DNA from: Zychaea mexicana
Lineage: Eukaryota; Mucoromycota; Mucoromycetes; Mucorales; Lichtheimiaceae
DNA: 64,000 nt
Direction: 5' to 3'
NCBI RefSeq assembly: GCF_025766255.1
Contig: NW_026516725.1
Coordinates: 124,001 to 188,000, forward strand
The notes below the pieces were generated by a model. It was given only the letters and a program-made list of their open reading frames with translations. It was not told the origin of the DNA and did no database searches. Made by a program: the position numbers and the translations under genes. Below are positions 52,593-62,086 of this stretch, one piece after another; the stretch's first letter is position 1; every line of letters begins with the position of its first letter.

Positions 52593-53041
52593 ATGACCAT
52601 TTCGCAGAGACCACCATCACCACCAACGCATTTCTTTCATACGGATAAAGCAGCAGCAGCACCTTACAATGACCCAACACCAACGAACTCAGCACAGCGA
52701 AACCAGAGCACTAGATGGTTAAGCGGGAACAACAATGGTCTATTCCGATTCACCAGTGCCTTAGGCCGTCGCTCTACCACTACTACTACTACTACTGCTA
52801 CTGCTGCTGCTTCTGCTTCAGGTCCACCGCCACCCCCGCGTCATTCCTTACAATCCTCGCCACAACAGCAAAGAGGACGTTGGGAAAAAGTATATTTCAA
52901 AGAACAACCGAATTCTCGGGTCAGCAAAAGTCCTGCTGCTTCTCGCCAAGAAAGCGCAGTAATAAGTGAGACGACAACAGGACAAGGTATACAGCACATT
53001 TGTCAATTATCAAGTTATTAGAAAAAGGAACACTGTTTTTC

Positions 53042-53098
<57 letters not shown>

Positions 53099-56000
53099 TT
53101 TTGTTGATTTCCTGTCCCTGCTACCAACGACACAAGGACAAAGACTAGATCTTGGACAAAGTAACATCGACAACATCAGTAACAATAGCAACCCCAACGC
53201 CACATCATCTATCACCGAGCCACAACCAGGAAGAGGAGCAGGAGAAATGTACAATACAACGTATTCTGCATACTTATCGGTTGTCGCCCGTGAGTTCCGA
53301 CGACGGATAGTTCTGGTGGATAGAGTCAAGAACGGCATCGAGTATAAAAACGTCTTTGACGGACGAGAGGCTGTGGTAACAAACTCGATTATTTTTTGAT
53401 GTCATCTGAGAAATAGAATAGCATTCTAAACTCAAGAACACCTGACAATAATGTTATATTCTGCTGCATCAGGATAAACTCACCAGCATAGTATCCGATC
53501 ATAAACGACGGGATGTTGCGTTACGACTCGGACGGGCATTAGGAGCACAACGGTTTTTCCACGATGTCAATTACGAAAATCGATTGATCGATACGGATTC
53601 AGAGATATATCAATTCTATGACGATAACGAATACTACAGCTCTAGCAGCAGCGACGATACGAGTAGCGCGATTGCGTCTGCAGGTACCATGACAACTGCG
53701 AGCAGCAATATAAGTGACTTGTCGTCTGTGACGATGTTGCGTGATGCGGATGCTATTGCTGCTGCTGTCGCTGCCAATACGACCCCTACCACAGAATTCG
53801 ACGAAGAAGAAGTAGACAATGATGTCGATGAGGACTCGGAAGGACCAACGTGGGATGCATTGCCTAATGGTGTGTTCACCGACTTGACACATTGCTATGT
53901 ACCTACATGTGTTGGCCGAAAACCATGCTATAGTTTCTCATGTCCCAAACGTGAGGTAAAAACAACAACAACTGTATTATTGTAGTTTTCATGAGAATGC
54001 TATTCAAGGGAACGGGAAAACTGAACAAAAGGCCTGGGGATTATACAGAAATTACGACGACGGCAACGGCCCGAGAGCATTGATGCACGTTTAGCACGAT
54101 CAACAACGCACGCTTATTTGCGACAAAAAAATCAACAATTATGGTCAACTGTTGTTCCAGTACATGTATCCGAATCCGTAACACCGAGCGAACGGAAGCG
54201 ACAGGAAACCATTTTCGAATTAGCGTATACGGAAGACGATTTTGTAAAGGACCTTGAATACGTCAATGAGGTATGTTGTAACCCATTGCTGTAACATACG
54301 AGATGGCAAAAAAAAAAGAGATTGTAACTAAAAAGCTAATGGGATCTATTCTCATTTGTACTATGAAACAAGATGTGGATCCAACCGTTACGTAAAAAAG
54401 ACATCATTCCTGTGGAACGGAGAGAGGCGTTCATCGACAAGGTGTTTTGCAATATCATGACGATCCATGAAGTCAATTTACGGTTTCTATCGGCACTACG
54501 TGTGCGACAAAAGGAAAACTTTATTGTTGCACACATTGGCGATGTTGTACTCGACTTTGTGGTCTTGTTGGAACCGTTTCTATTGTATGGATCGCGACAG
54601 CATGAGGCAAAATACATGGTGGACACCGAACGTGCCGTGAACCCCAAATTTGCTGCCTTTGCGGAGGTAATGTAACATGGATGAATGCGGGGGAAGAGGA
54701 TTGGCTGCATAATTAAAGATTGTGTCACACACTCAAATTAAAACAATAGCAAACGGAGCGACACCCGTCTTCATACCGTCTAGAATTGGATGGTTACTTG
54801 AGCAAGCCCACGGCTCGGCTTGGTCGATACACTCTGCTTTTGGATGCTATTTTGAAACATACGACCGATGAGAGCCATCCGGATCGAGTGCATATCCCCA
54901 AGGCTACAGATATCATCAAGCGGTTTCTGACGCGTGTCAATGAGGAGAATGGCAAAGCCAAAAACCGGTTTGATTTAGAACGCATTGAGCAAAAACTGCT
55001 GTTTCGACACGACAAAATGGTACGGGATGCTTTTCTGCTTATTTACTTCGGCTATTTGTGCTGCGTATGTGTTTTTGGGCGTTCCACCACCACCACTTTT
55101 CTTTCGTAAATGAAAAAGTCGGGGGCAAAGTCTCTTCTTTTTTTTAAAAGCTTTGTATATGAATTCAGGATTTACGACTGTCGGATGAATGTCGCAAGTT
55201 TGTCAAACAAGTAAAACTGCGCAAGACTGCAAATCCAGATTCTCCCGAGTATCATTTGCTTTTGTTCGACCATTATCTCGTGATCACCAAAGTCAAATAT
55301 ATCAAGAGACATGAGCGTTTTGTGGTCAAGAGAAAGGTAACAAACCTCTTTAATGAAGATGCTTTTTTTTTTTTTGCTCACAGCATGTATGGTCATCCAT
55401 TTAGCCCATTCCGTTGGAATTACTTGAAGTAACGTTACAAGGTAGCCCCAGCCCTCCGAAGCGAGCGAGCTCAATATTACCGCATGTTGGACCATTAGCT
55501 TACCATAACCCAGGCGCGGCAACCAGGCCATCTGTTGACTTGAATCGCAGTAACACGAGCGCTACGCTCAACGATCCACTAGCGCCAAGTCGGCTCGGGT
55601 ATCCGATTACATTCCAACATTTAGGGCGTCGAGGGTCCGGGCCGATCACGTTGTTTGCCTCAGCGTTACCGATTTTGAAGCCATGGGTCGAACAAATAAA
55701 AAACCAGCAGGCTCTCAAGTCGCACCGCAGGCCTGTTTTTGAACTTGTACCCGCTGTTCAAGAACATCGGTTCCTGTATGATGCCAAGGTCAATCATATC
55801 GTCACGTTCAGTAAGTTACTTGTTGCCATGCATCGTTTTTTATAAGCTCATGTCAATGCCCCTCCCCACATACATATTTCAAATAACTGAATTGGAACAA
55901 AACAGATGCAGGAAAACAATATGTGCTGGCCACTGATGTAGGTGTGTTTGTTGGCCACACGGGCAAATCCAGCAGGCCACACAAAGTTCTTGCGATCGAC

Positions 56001-57148
56001 AAGGCGGTACAGGTGCAAGTGTTGGAAGAGGCACAGCTCTTACTCGTGCTTGCAGATCGAACCTTGTGGGAATACAGCTTGGATGTTTTGAATGGTAAGC
56101 CCGAGCAACAACCTGCAGGCCGTCGTGTTCAGGCACATGTGCCTCACTTTCATGTAGGCACAAGCATGCATCGGCAACTCGTGTGTGTGCCACGCGTATC
56201 ACCGCTCAATTCAACCATTACGCTCTTTGAACCGTCAAGACCACAGGAATTGTTAAAGAGCAAAAAGTTTTTGGGAAAATTGGTGCGTGTACCAGCGTCC
56301 GATCTCCATTTACGAAGGTACAAGGACTGTTACATCCCTTCAGAAGCGTGGGCTGTGGGACTATCCGCGAGCCAAATGCTGATCACGTGTCCACGCGGTA
56401 TCGTGATGGTGGATTTACAGACGAGTAAGCCGCAACGTAAGTCTTTTATATTCTTTTTGAGAGACCAGTAGTGAACTGGTAGTAAGGTTAAAGCTGGAGT
56501 GTGTACACTGACAAGCTACGAATGGGCCATTATGTACACTAGAAATGTTGAATCCTGCCGACAGGTCTTTAAGCTTTGTGACTGAACGTGAGAAGGATGA
56601 ATCGCGGATGAGCATACGGCCGCCAGTCAAACATATTGCAGTGTTCCGGACTCCGCGTGGTGACCATTTGGTCTGTTACGATGGTAAGCGATATAATGGG
56701 TGGCTGACAGCAGAAAGGAGATTTCGAAAAACTGACTCTATACAGAATACGCATTCTATATTGATGGCAAAGGGAATCGCACGTACCGGAATTTCCGGAT
56801 AGAGTTTGAAGGTGCGCCGGAAGCATATGCATTCTACTATCCATATGTCATTGCCTTTGATCGCGACTTTATCGAAGTACGCCATGTCATCACTGTAAGT
56901 ATCGTGAACTGGCTACACTACACGTTGAAAAGCGGTCGTCTGAAGCTTTATTTGATGATGATTGATAGGGAGAGCTAGAGCAAATCATTCGTGGCAGAGA
57001 CATTCAATGCATCAACAACGGACACAAGACTGACAAAGCCTACATCTTTGGTGCCATGACCGATCGAAACGACGCCACGTTCCAGTACATCTTTCAACTG
57101 CAACCTGTTTTCGAAGACCCTTTACTTCCTACTACCTCTTTATTATAA
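52593..57148 (+). CDS. ROM2: Rho guanine nucleotide exchange factor (Rom2-type)
   Basis: Activator of Rho1-type GTPases that drives cell-wall glucan synthesis and the cell-integrity pathway. Twelve exons, about 1,150 residues. The N-terminus from 52593 is Ser/Pro/Gln-rich. A DEP-like domain lies at 53.3-53.6 kb (DHKRRDVALRLGRALGAQRF). The DH exchange domain runs from 54.2 to 55.0 kb (RQETIFELAYTEDDFVKDLE; HIGDVVLDFVVLLEPFLLYG; YLSKPTARLGRYTLLLDAIL). A PH domain follows at 55.17-55.8 kb (LLLFDHYLVITKVKYIKRHE). A C-terminal citron-homology (CNH) domain runs from 55.9 to 57.15 kb (DAKVNHIVTF, YVLATDVGVFVGH, YYPYVIAFDRDFIEVRHV). The order DEP-DH-PH-CNH is that of Rom1/Rom2 and fission-yeast Rgf proteins. 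Intron 1 contains a long CT tract just before its acceptor. The stop is at 57146-57148. Confidence 0.94.
53046..53095. repeat. CT microsatellite in Rho-GEF intron 1
   Basis: A pure (TC)n run of about 50 bp lies upstream of the intron 1 acceptor near 53,136. It may act as an extended polypyrimidine tract. Confidence 0.95.
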
Positions 57149-57791
57149 CATACAACAACCAGTCTTCTTCTTCTCCTTCCCTATCTTTCCCCTCTGCATC
57201 GAATACATCATCATCATCATCATCATCGCATCACTCATTCTTAGTTACTACTTTTTCTTCTCTTTACCATCGTATATCTACCATACCATTATTCGTTTTT
57301 TTCCTTTTCTGTCTTGTTCTATTGTATTACCTACCTTATTACTATACTTTTATTATTCACTCTTCTACTATATTATACGTATTAACAAATCCTTTATCTC
57401 CCTCCATCCATCCCCCAACCCTTACCACATCTTCCATCATCACCTCTTGACGGAACACGTTCCTTCTTCCCACTCCACATGTAATCATCTAGAGTTCAAA
57501 AAATGACCTTCGGCTTAAAGTTTATTCTTGCACACACACACACACACACACTCGCTCTCTCTTTTTTAAACAACACACGTTTTTTCCACTAATGTAATTT
57601 CTCACGTAATCGAGAGCGAATAAGATTTGAGGAAACAATTTGGAAAAGAGAATCCAACCATAGAATGACGCGATTTTTCCAATTGGAGCTCTTTTATCTT
57701 TTTCTTTCTTTTCCCCACTTTCCACCTTTGATACATACGCTTTTTGGTTAAATAGAAAAAACAATGGCAGCTACTACTACTATATAATACT
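57149..57791. other. Rho-GEF 3' flank
   Basis: 640 bp, T/C-rich with CATCAT runs near 57,207-57,228 and an AC microsatellite at 57531-57551. It should include the Rho-GEF 3' UTR and the former promoter of the next, now broken, gene. No gene seen. Confidence 0.45.
57531..57551. repeat. CA microsatellite
   Basis: About ten CA units in the spacer after the Rho-GEF gene. Confidence 0.9.
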
Positions 57792-58212
57792 ATGACTACA
57801 ACACTGGAACCATCGACGCCAGCCAACAACACCATGATCCCAGTATTGGATTTATCAAAGTTCCAACCCGATGATCCAAACAGCTCCGTTTCTACACAAG
57901 AGTTCCTTGACGAACTCTATACTGCCATGCATAAAGTTGGGTTCTTCTAAGTCCGAAACCACAGTGTGAAATCCGAGTTGTTGCAAGCAGGTTTTGAAGC
58001 AAGCAAGGCGTTCTTTGATCTATCCCTAGAAGAAAAACTCGAGATGGAAGAGATCCATTCGTCTCATTTTCGAGGATATACACGGTTATGTAAAGTATCC
58101 AATCATTTATTCCTCTTTATACATACATACTTATAAACCTCTGACAAGGGAACTATTATATATCCTACAATATAATAGATCACGAAATCACCGATTATAA
58201 ACAAGACAATAG
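57792..58212 (+). pseudogene. 2OG-Fe(II) oxygenase N-terminal fragment
   Basis: N-terminal part of an isopenicillin-N-synthase-like 2-oxoglutarate oxygenase. The start at 57792 leads into IPVLDLSKFQPDDPNSS and ELYTAMHKVGFF, which is immediately followed by an in-frame TAA where family members continue with a residue before VRNH. After the stop, the frame continues intact as VRNHSVKSELLQAGFEASKA and HFRGYTRL. A plausible intron (about 58091-58179) leads to HEITDYKQDNR and a donor GTACAT at 58213. Nothing resembling the catalytic HxD..H core follows; instead a Tc1/mariner terminus appears about 110 bp on. So the gene has one nonsense codon and has lost its 3' two-thirds. Confidence 0.8.
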
Positions 58213-58321
58213 GTACATGATACATACGCATGTTGCTATGTTTATGGTGGAGCAGCAAGTTGTGGCACAGCATGACAAATTAACCGTATACATTTCTCAC
58301 GGATATCATACATTCTACATA

Positions 58322-59812
58322 CAGTCACTTCAGAAAGTAAAGTCGCTGATTTTGAGTTTAATGTCGTGCAAAAAAATTGTGCGTTCAATAATGATGTCGA
58401 TTGATCCAAAAATAAAGTCGTGCTCACGTGGTATGAACTTCGTTTAATTTTAGTTGTCGCTTAGTAATTATCCAATTAAATTTCTTGGCATCACTTATTT
58501 CTAAGAAAAGGGGGGGGGGACGAATTTCTGTGTCCATTTTACTTTCTTCTTCCTATTTATAATTTATTTTACAGATATTGAAGATGAGTATGCAATTTTT
58601 TTATTTTATGAAGATGGACAAGGGCACGTTGTTGATGAGAATGGCGTTGAGCCGATGGATGTTGTTGTGGATGAGGAGCTATTCGCTATTGAAACAATAA
58701 GTTCTCGTACTCAGTTCCTAATGAATAAACCTTCGGAAAGGCCTAATCCTGTAATGCATCCAGTTATGGATAAGAGGAATAGTGAAGATATTGATATGGA
58801 ACTATGCAACAAGCGACGCTATACGGTTTACTCTGATGAAGACAAGACTAGATTTTTTCATTTATTTTTTAGCAAATGCTTGAAAGCGTTATTACGAGAA
58901 CCCTGAAAACATCTTTGAGAAGAAAAATAAGTCAGGTCGGCGTCGTATTCTTGGAAAAGAGCATAAACAGTTTCTTTTAAATTATATTGTTGAGAACCCT
59001 TCTGCCGTTGTCAATGAAGTGGTGGAAAGTTTGAAACAAAACTTTGAAGGTCTCAACGTTTCTCGTAGTACTGTTTACAACTTTATGACAACTCGGTGTA
59101 ATCTGTCAATTAAGCAAGCACAGTTTCATCCTGTGGAAAGGAACAGTGAGGAAAAGATTCAGCAAAGATACGACTGGGTCCAAAGTGGCAGCAAACTGAC
59201 CTGGATTTCACAACAAATTGTGTTTTTCTTGATGAATCAGCCTTTCACATTAATTTGAAACGGGGTATGGCTTGGTCAAAGAAAGGCACTCCTGCAATAG
59301 TTACAGTGCCTACAACGAAAGCAAACGCAACATCGATTTTAGGTGCAATATCTGCAAATGGCTTAATTAATGTTAGCTTGCGAGTTCCAAAGCGTATCAA
59401 AAAGAGAAAGCTTGGACGTGCGACTGATGGTTATAGCATAGGGACAGTGACAGGCCATTATCTAAGCTTTGTAAAGGCTACTCTCGACGAAATGGACAAG
59501 TATCCCGATATGAAGGGACACTACCTTGTCATGGATAATGCTCCTATTCACAACTCAGCAGACATTGGTAAGTATATCAATTCACGAGGATACAGATTCG
59601 TATGTCTTCCTCCATATTCTCCTGAACTGAATCCAATTGAGCAGTTCTGGTCAGTTGTCAAAAGTAAAGTTAAGTGAAATAAATTTTTGTAAAAAGAATT
59701 GCTAATGACTAGAATTGAAGCATGCGATAGCTTGTATTTGAGTGATTTCAAAGGCTTTGTTTCTCAATCTGTCAAATGCTTTGGTAAATGTTTAAACAAG
59801 GAGAGATTGTGA
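58322..59812 (+). mobile_element. truncated Tc1/mariner-type transposon
   Basis: A candidate left end starts CAGTCACTTCAGAAAGTAAA directly after TA at 58320-58321, in keeping with Tc1/mariner insertion at TA. The transposase gene follows. I find no inverted copy of this end before 59.9 kb, where other repeats begin, so the right end seems lost. The coordinate 59812 is only the end of recognisable coding sequence. The element sits just behind the oxygenase fragment and may have contributed to its truncation. Confidence 0.65.
58574..59812 (+). pseudogene. Tc1/mariner DDE transposase, broken
   Basis: The N-terminal exon seems to start after an acceptor at 58573 (DIEDEYAIFLFYEDGQGHVV). Around 58,885 sequence jumps from FFHLFFSKCL to RYYENPENIFEKKNKSGRRR in another frame, removing the core of the helix-turn-helix region. 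The second HTH block (VNEVVESLKQNFEGLNVSRS) is intact. Another frame change near 59,185 precedes the first catalytic Asp in VFLDESAFHINL. The second Asp is in YLVMDNAPIHNSADIG and the acidic residue in PPYSPELNPIEQFW, 34 residues later (DD34E spacing). Two further in-frame stops (about 59,678 and 59,693) interrupt the C-terminus before RIEACDSLYLSDFKGF. The DDE residues persist but the gene is dead. Confidence 0.88.
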
Positions 59813-59834
59813 AGAGTTTTCTTCTTCTTTTTTT

Positions 59835-59905
59835 TTTGTGTAGGCTGTCTTTTTTTTGTGCAGGCTGTTTGTGCAGGCTGTCTTTTTTTTTGTGCAGGCT
59901 GTTTG
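59835..59905. repeat. TTTTTTTGTGCAGGCTGT repeat, outer block
   Basis: Four to five copies of a T-tract followed by GTGCAGGCTGT(C/T). The same unit resumes at 60266-60420, so the array is interrupted by the 357-bp AT-rich arm. Confidence 0.85.
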
Positions 59906-59907
59906 AG

Positions 59908-60264
59908 TTTCAATCTATAACAATTAATTTAGCAATAAATTGCTAATTAATTTTAGTTATTCCTTTCACTGTCAAGCTAAGCTGCGTCCAAGTATTCCTT
60001 GCTTAGAGGAGGGAATGCTCACTACCGTTCCGCCACTATAAGTTTTGAATTAATCATTAAAGGATATTACATTTTAAACGATTTAAAAAAGGTTTATACA
60101 GAACCTAAACCTTTTAAAGAAAAAAAAAGTTAAAAAAAATCTTAAACGTTTAAAAAATAAATAAATTATAATCTAATTTTTTATTTTTTTATATATATCT
60201 TTGAACAATGATATACGTTTAATTAATAAAACCTTTTTTAAACAACAGTTAAGGATTAATCCCC
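59908..60264. repeat. left arm of long inverted repeat
   Basis: This block, read forward, aligns with the reverse complement of 63598-64000. Shared landmarks in order: TTTCAATC(T/C)ATAACAATTAA; TTAATTTTAGTTA; CCACTGTCAAGCT (TTCACTGTCAAGCT here); TATGCTC.CTACCG.TCCGC (AATGCTCACTACCGTTCCGC here); TTAAAGGATAT; AGGTTTATA; AAATTATAAT.TAATTTTTTATTTTT; AATAAAACCTTTT; ACAGTTAAGG.TTAA.CCCC. Divergence includes many substitutions and small indels, so the copies are old. Homology stops at CCCC (60261-60264). Confidence 0.85.
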
Positions 60265-60265
60265 T

Positions 60266-60420
60266 TTGTGCAGACTGTCTTTTTTTGTGCAGGCTGTTTG
60301 CGCAGGCTGTCTTTTTTTTTTATCAGGCTGTTTGTGCAGGCTGTTTGTGCAGACTGTCTTTTTTTGTGCAGGCTGTTTATGCAGACTGTCTTTTTTTTTG
60401 TGTACACTATCTTTTTTTCT
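60266..60420. repeat. TTTTTTTGTGCAGGCTGT repeat, inner block
   Basis: About seven irregular copies of T7-10 plus GTGCAGGCTGT or GTGCAGACTGT, resuming the array found outside the left arm. Confidence 0.85.
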
Positions 60421-60462
60421 TTTTGTCATCCTTCTTTTCAGCAACCTTTTCTTTTTATCGCC

Positions 60463-60765
60463 ATGGTTACAATCAGCAGAGAACAGGCTATATGCATGTT
60501 TTACTGTGAGCCGTATAATGAATCAAACGTCGTCAAGTTATCAAAGTTGATTGATGACATGAACAATATCGAAATCTACTACTCGGACGATCCAACAGAG
60601 CCTATGTTAGTCTCACTCAAATCACTCTACGCTAGTCCCTTCGAATATCATCAATATCCTGCTTTGCTATTCTTAAGGTCTGTAAAAAGGACAAGGACAA
60701 CAATCATGCCAATGGATGAGAGAAAACACAATTCATATATTTGTGTCGTATTTTTTTTTATTTAA
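60463..60765 (+). CDS. hypothetical 100-residue protein
   Basis: Unrecognised. It starts in a good context (CCATGG) directly after the GTGCAGGCTGT array and reads MVTISREQAICMFYCEPYNE, then a mixed charged central part (KLSKLIDDMNNIEIYYSDD) and a C-terminus that runs into a T-rich tract (VVFFFI stop). Its composition is less AT-rich than the genes after 61.1 kb, so it may belong to host DNA or to a different repeat family. Could be a truncated exon. No domain is visible. Confidence 0.35.
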   Translation: MVTISREQAICMFYCEPYNESNVVKLSKLIDDMNNIEIYYSDDPTEPMLVSLKSLYASPFEYHQYPALLFLRSVKRTRTTIMPMDERKHNSYICVVFFFI

Positions 60766-60799
60766 ACATACAAATTTTGGACACAATAATAAATCTTTC

Positions 60800-60982
60800 C
60801 TACTTTGATCTTTGATGTGGCTTCTTCCTGCATTCAAATTTTTTTAACATTTCTGGCTCATTCAATAGCTGATTTCGTTCATAGATATGAATGACGCTCT
60901 TGGTTAGCATGGTGTCGATCATGACTTTTTCAAGGTTTAGATGTTGTCTATTACAAAACGCAGTTAATGAGCTATTCTGATT
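60800..60982 (-). CDS. hypothetical terminal exon
   Basis: A minus-strand block with coding-like composition: it opens at a possible intron acceptor near 60,982 (an in-frame TGA lies just upstream), continues TAFCNRQHLNLEKVMIDTML and SVIHIYERNQLLNEPEMLKK, and ends KKPHQRSK at the stop 60800-60802. No family recognised. It converges on the previous hypothetical frame with a 34-bp gap. It could be the last exon of a gene whose upstream part was replaced by the AT-rich DNA. Confidence 0.3.
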   Translation of the reverse strand, partial: NQNSSLTAFCNRQHLNLEKVMIDTMLTKSVIHIYERNQLLNEPEMLKKFECRKKPHQRSK

Positions 60983-61155
60983 TCACAGGGTTTCATAACT
61001 ATCCGCTTAGAGGACGTATTGGTTTATTTCTATATTAATTTGCATTATCAGATTTGGTATCATCAGTTGGATTTTGAAAATCGGAATTAAATTCAATTAT
61101 CAACAAAAATTGAATTTTTTTTATTAAAGTAGAAATATTTCAGTATATAATAAAG

Positions 61156-61308
61156 ATGGTCTGTTTGAATAAAAATATTCTTTTTGATAAATTAAAATTA
61201 AAAAACAATTTAAAGACTAAGTTATGTGAAACATTAGAGTTAGAATTTGAATTAGATATAAAAAAAATTATTATAGAAAGAATAATAGAATTATTAACAA
61301 TAAAATAA
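61156..61308 (+). CDS. short AT-rich ORF upstream of zinc protein
   Basis: Fifty codons (MVCLNKNILFDKLKLKNNLK ... ELLTIK) with Lys/Leu/Ile-rich composition. The following gene's frame is open upstream of its ATG and overlaps this ORF, so the two may be one gene split by a single frameshift in an A-rich stretch near 61,255-61,300. No domain recognised. Confidence 0.3.
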   Translation: MVCLNKNILFDKLKLKNNLKTKLCETLELEFELDIKKIIIERIIELLTIK

Positions 61309-61346
61309 ATGAATCATTTGAATCCGATTACTTTATATATTTAAAT

Positions 61347-61673
61347 ATGTCTAAAGATGTATGTACCCATACATACAAAAAAGGAAAAAGAGATGGGTTT
61401 TTTTGTCATAAAAAGATAACATCTAATGGAGATAAAAATACATATTCGTGCACTAAATATAATAAAAATCATATGCCCAAAAAAAGAATAAAAAAAGTAC
61501 AAAAAGTGGAACTTCCTAATGTTATTGCTAATAAAGGTTATGATAAAAAAATAATACAAAAAAATAAAAAAGATATTAAAAAGGTGTTTAAAAAGAAAAG
61601 AACAAAGAGTATTTATTTATGTAATGGTAGATATATAAATTTAGGAAAAATAATAGAAAAGTTACTTGAATAA
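61347..61673 (+). CDS. small Cys/His zinc-binding protein
   Basis: 108 codons, very Lys-rich. The N-terminus MSKDVCTHTYKKGKRDGFFC continues with HKKI, a gap, then YSCTKYNKNH. Potential ligands are Cys6, His8, Cys20, Cys35 and His42. The pattern C-x-H-x-Y-K-K-G-x-x-x-G-x-x-C ... C-x(6)-H resembles small zinc-binding modules that I associate with proteins of nucleocytoplasmic large DNA viruses and with their insertions in fungal and protist genomes. That resemblance is from memory of the pattern and not tested. A basic tail (KKVFKKKRTKSIYLCNGRYI) follows. Codon use is extremely AT-biased. It is transcribed opposite to the transposase. The frame is intact, unlike its neighbours. Confidence 0.5.
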   Translation: MSKDVCTHTYKKGKRDGFFCHKKITSNGDKNTYSCTKYNKNHMPKKRIKKVQKVELPNVIANKGYDKKIIQKNKKDIKKVFKKKRTKSIYLCNGRYINLGKIIEKLLE

Positions 61674-61739
61674 ATAAAAATAAAAATATAGACATGTTCG
61701 ATCTCTTTAAATATATAGGTAAGAGTATAGTCTTTTTTA

Positions 61740-61986
61740 TTATTGTATATTTTTATCTTTCAAATACTGGTGTATAATATCTTTGGTATTAAATTCCGAT
61801 TGTTTAACCCAAGTATTATCTTCATTACCATAACCCAACCATTTTACATAGAAACATATTTACCATTATTATCTATCATATAGTTTAAAATTTGTTCAAC
61901 TTCATATACATCTTCTTTAATTTTATTTTTATTTCGTTTTCTTTTTTAGATGAATCTTGTAAAATATCATTATTTTCTATATCCAT
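61740..61986 (-). pseudogene. chromodomain protein remnant
   Basis: From an ATG at 61986 (MDIENNDILQDSSKK) the frame shifts in an A-run to KRKRNKNKIKEDVYEVEQIL, continues NYMIDNNGKY, shifts once more near 61,853, then reads FYVKWLGYGNEDNTWVKQSE and FNTKDIIHQYLKDKNIQ to the stop at 61740. EVEQIL, FYVKW, GY..EDNTW and the final helix IIHQYLK are the complete chromodomain signature; the aromatic cage positions (Tyr of VYEVE, Trp of VKWLGY, and the Trp of NTW next to them) are present. Chromodomains bind methylated histone H3 tails and, in some retrotransposon integrases, steer insertion. Two or three single-base indels in homopolymers disable it. It lies 100 bp downstream of the transposase on the same strand and may once have been its C-terminus or a second gene. 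Confidence 0.75.
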
Positions 61987-62086
61987 TTTTTAATCATCTA
62001 CTTCAATATCTTCAATATTAAGGTCTATTATTTTAGCTTGTAATTCTATCATTTCATTATATTCTTTTTTTACTTTTTATTCATTA

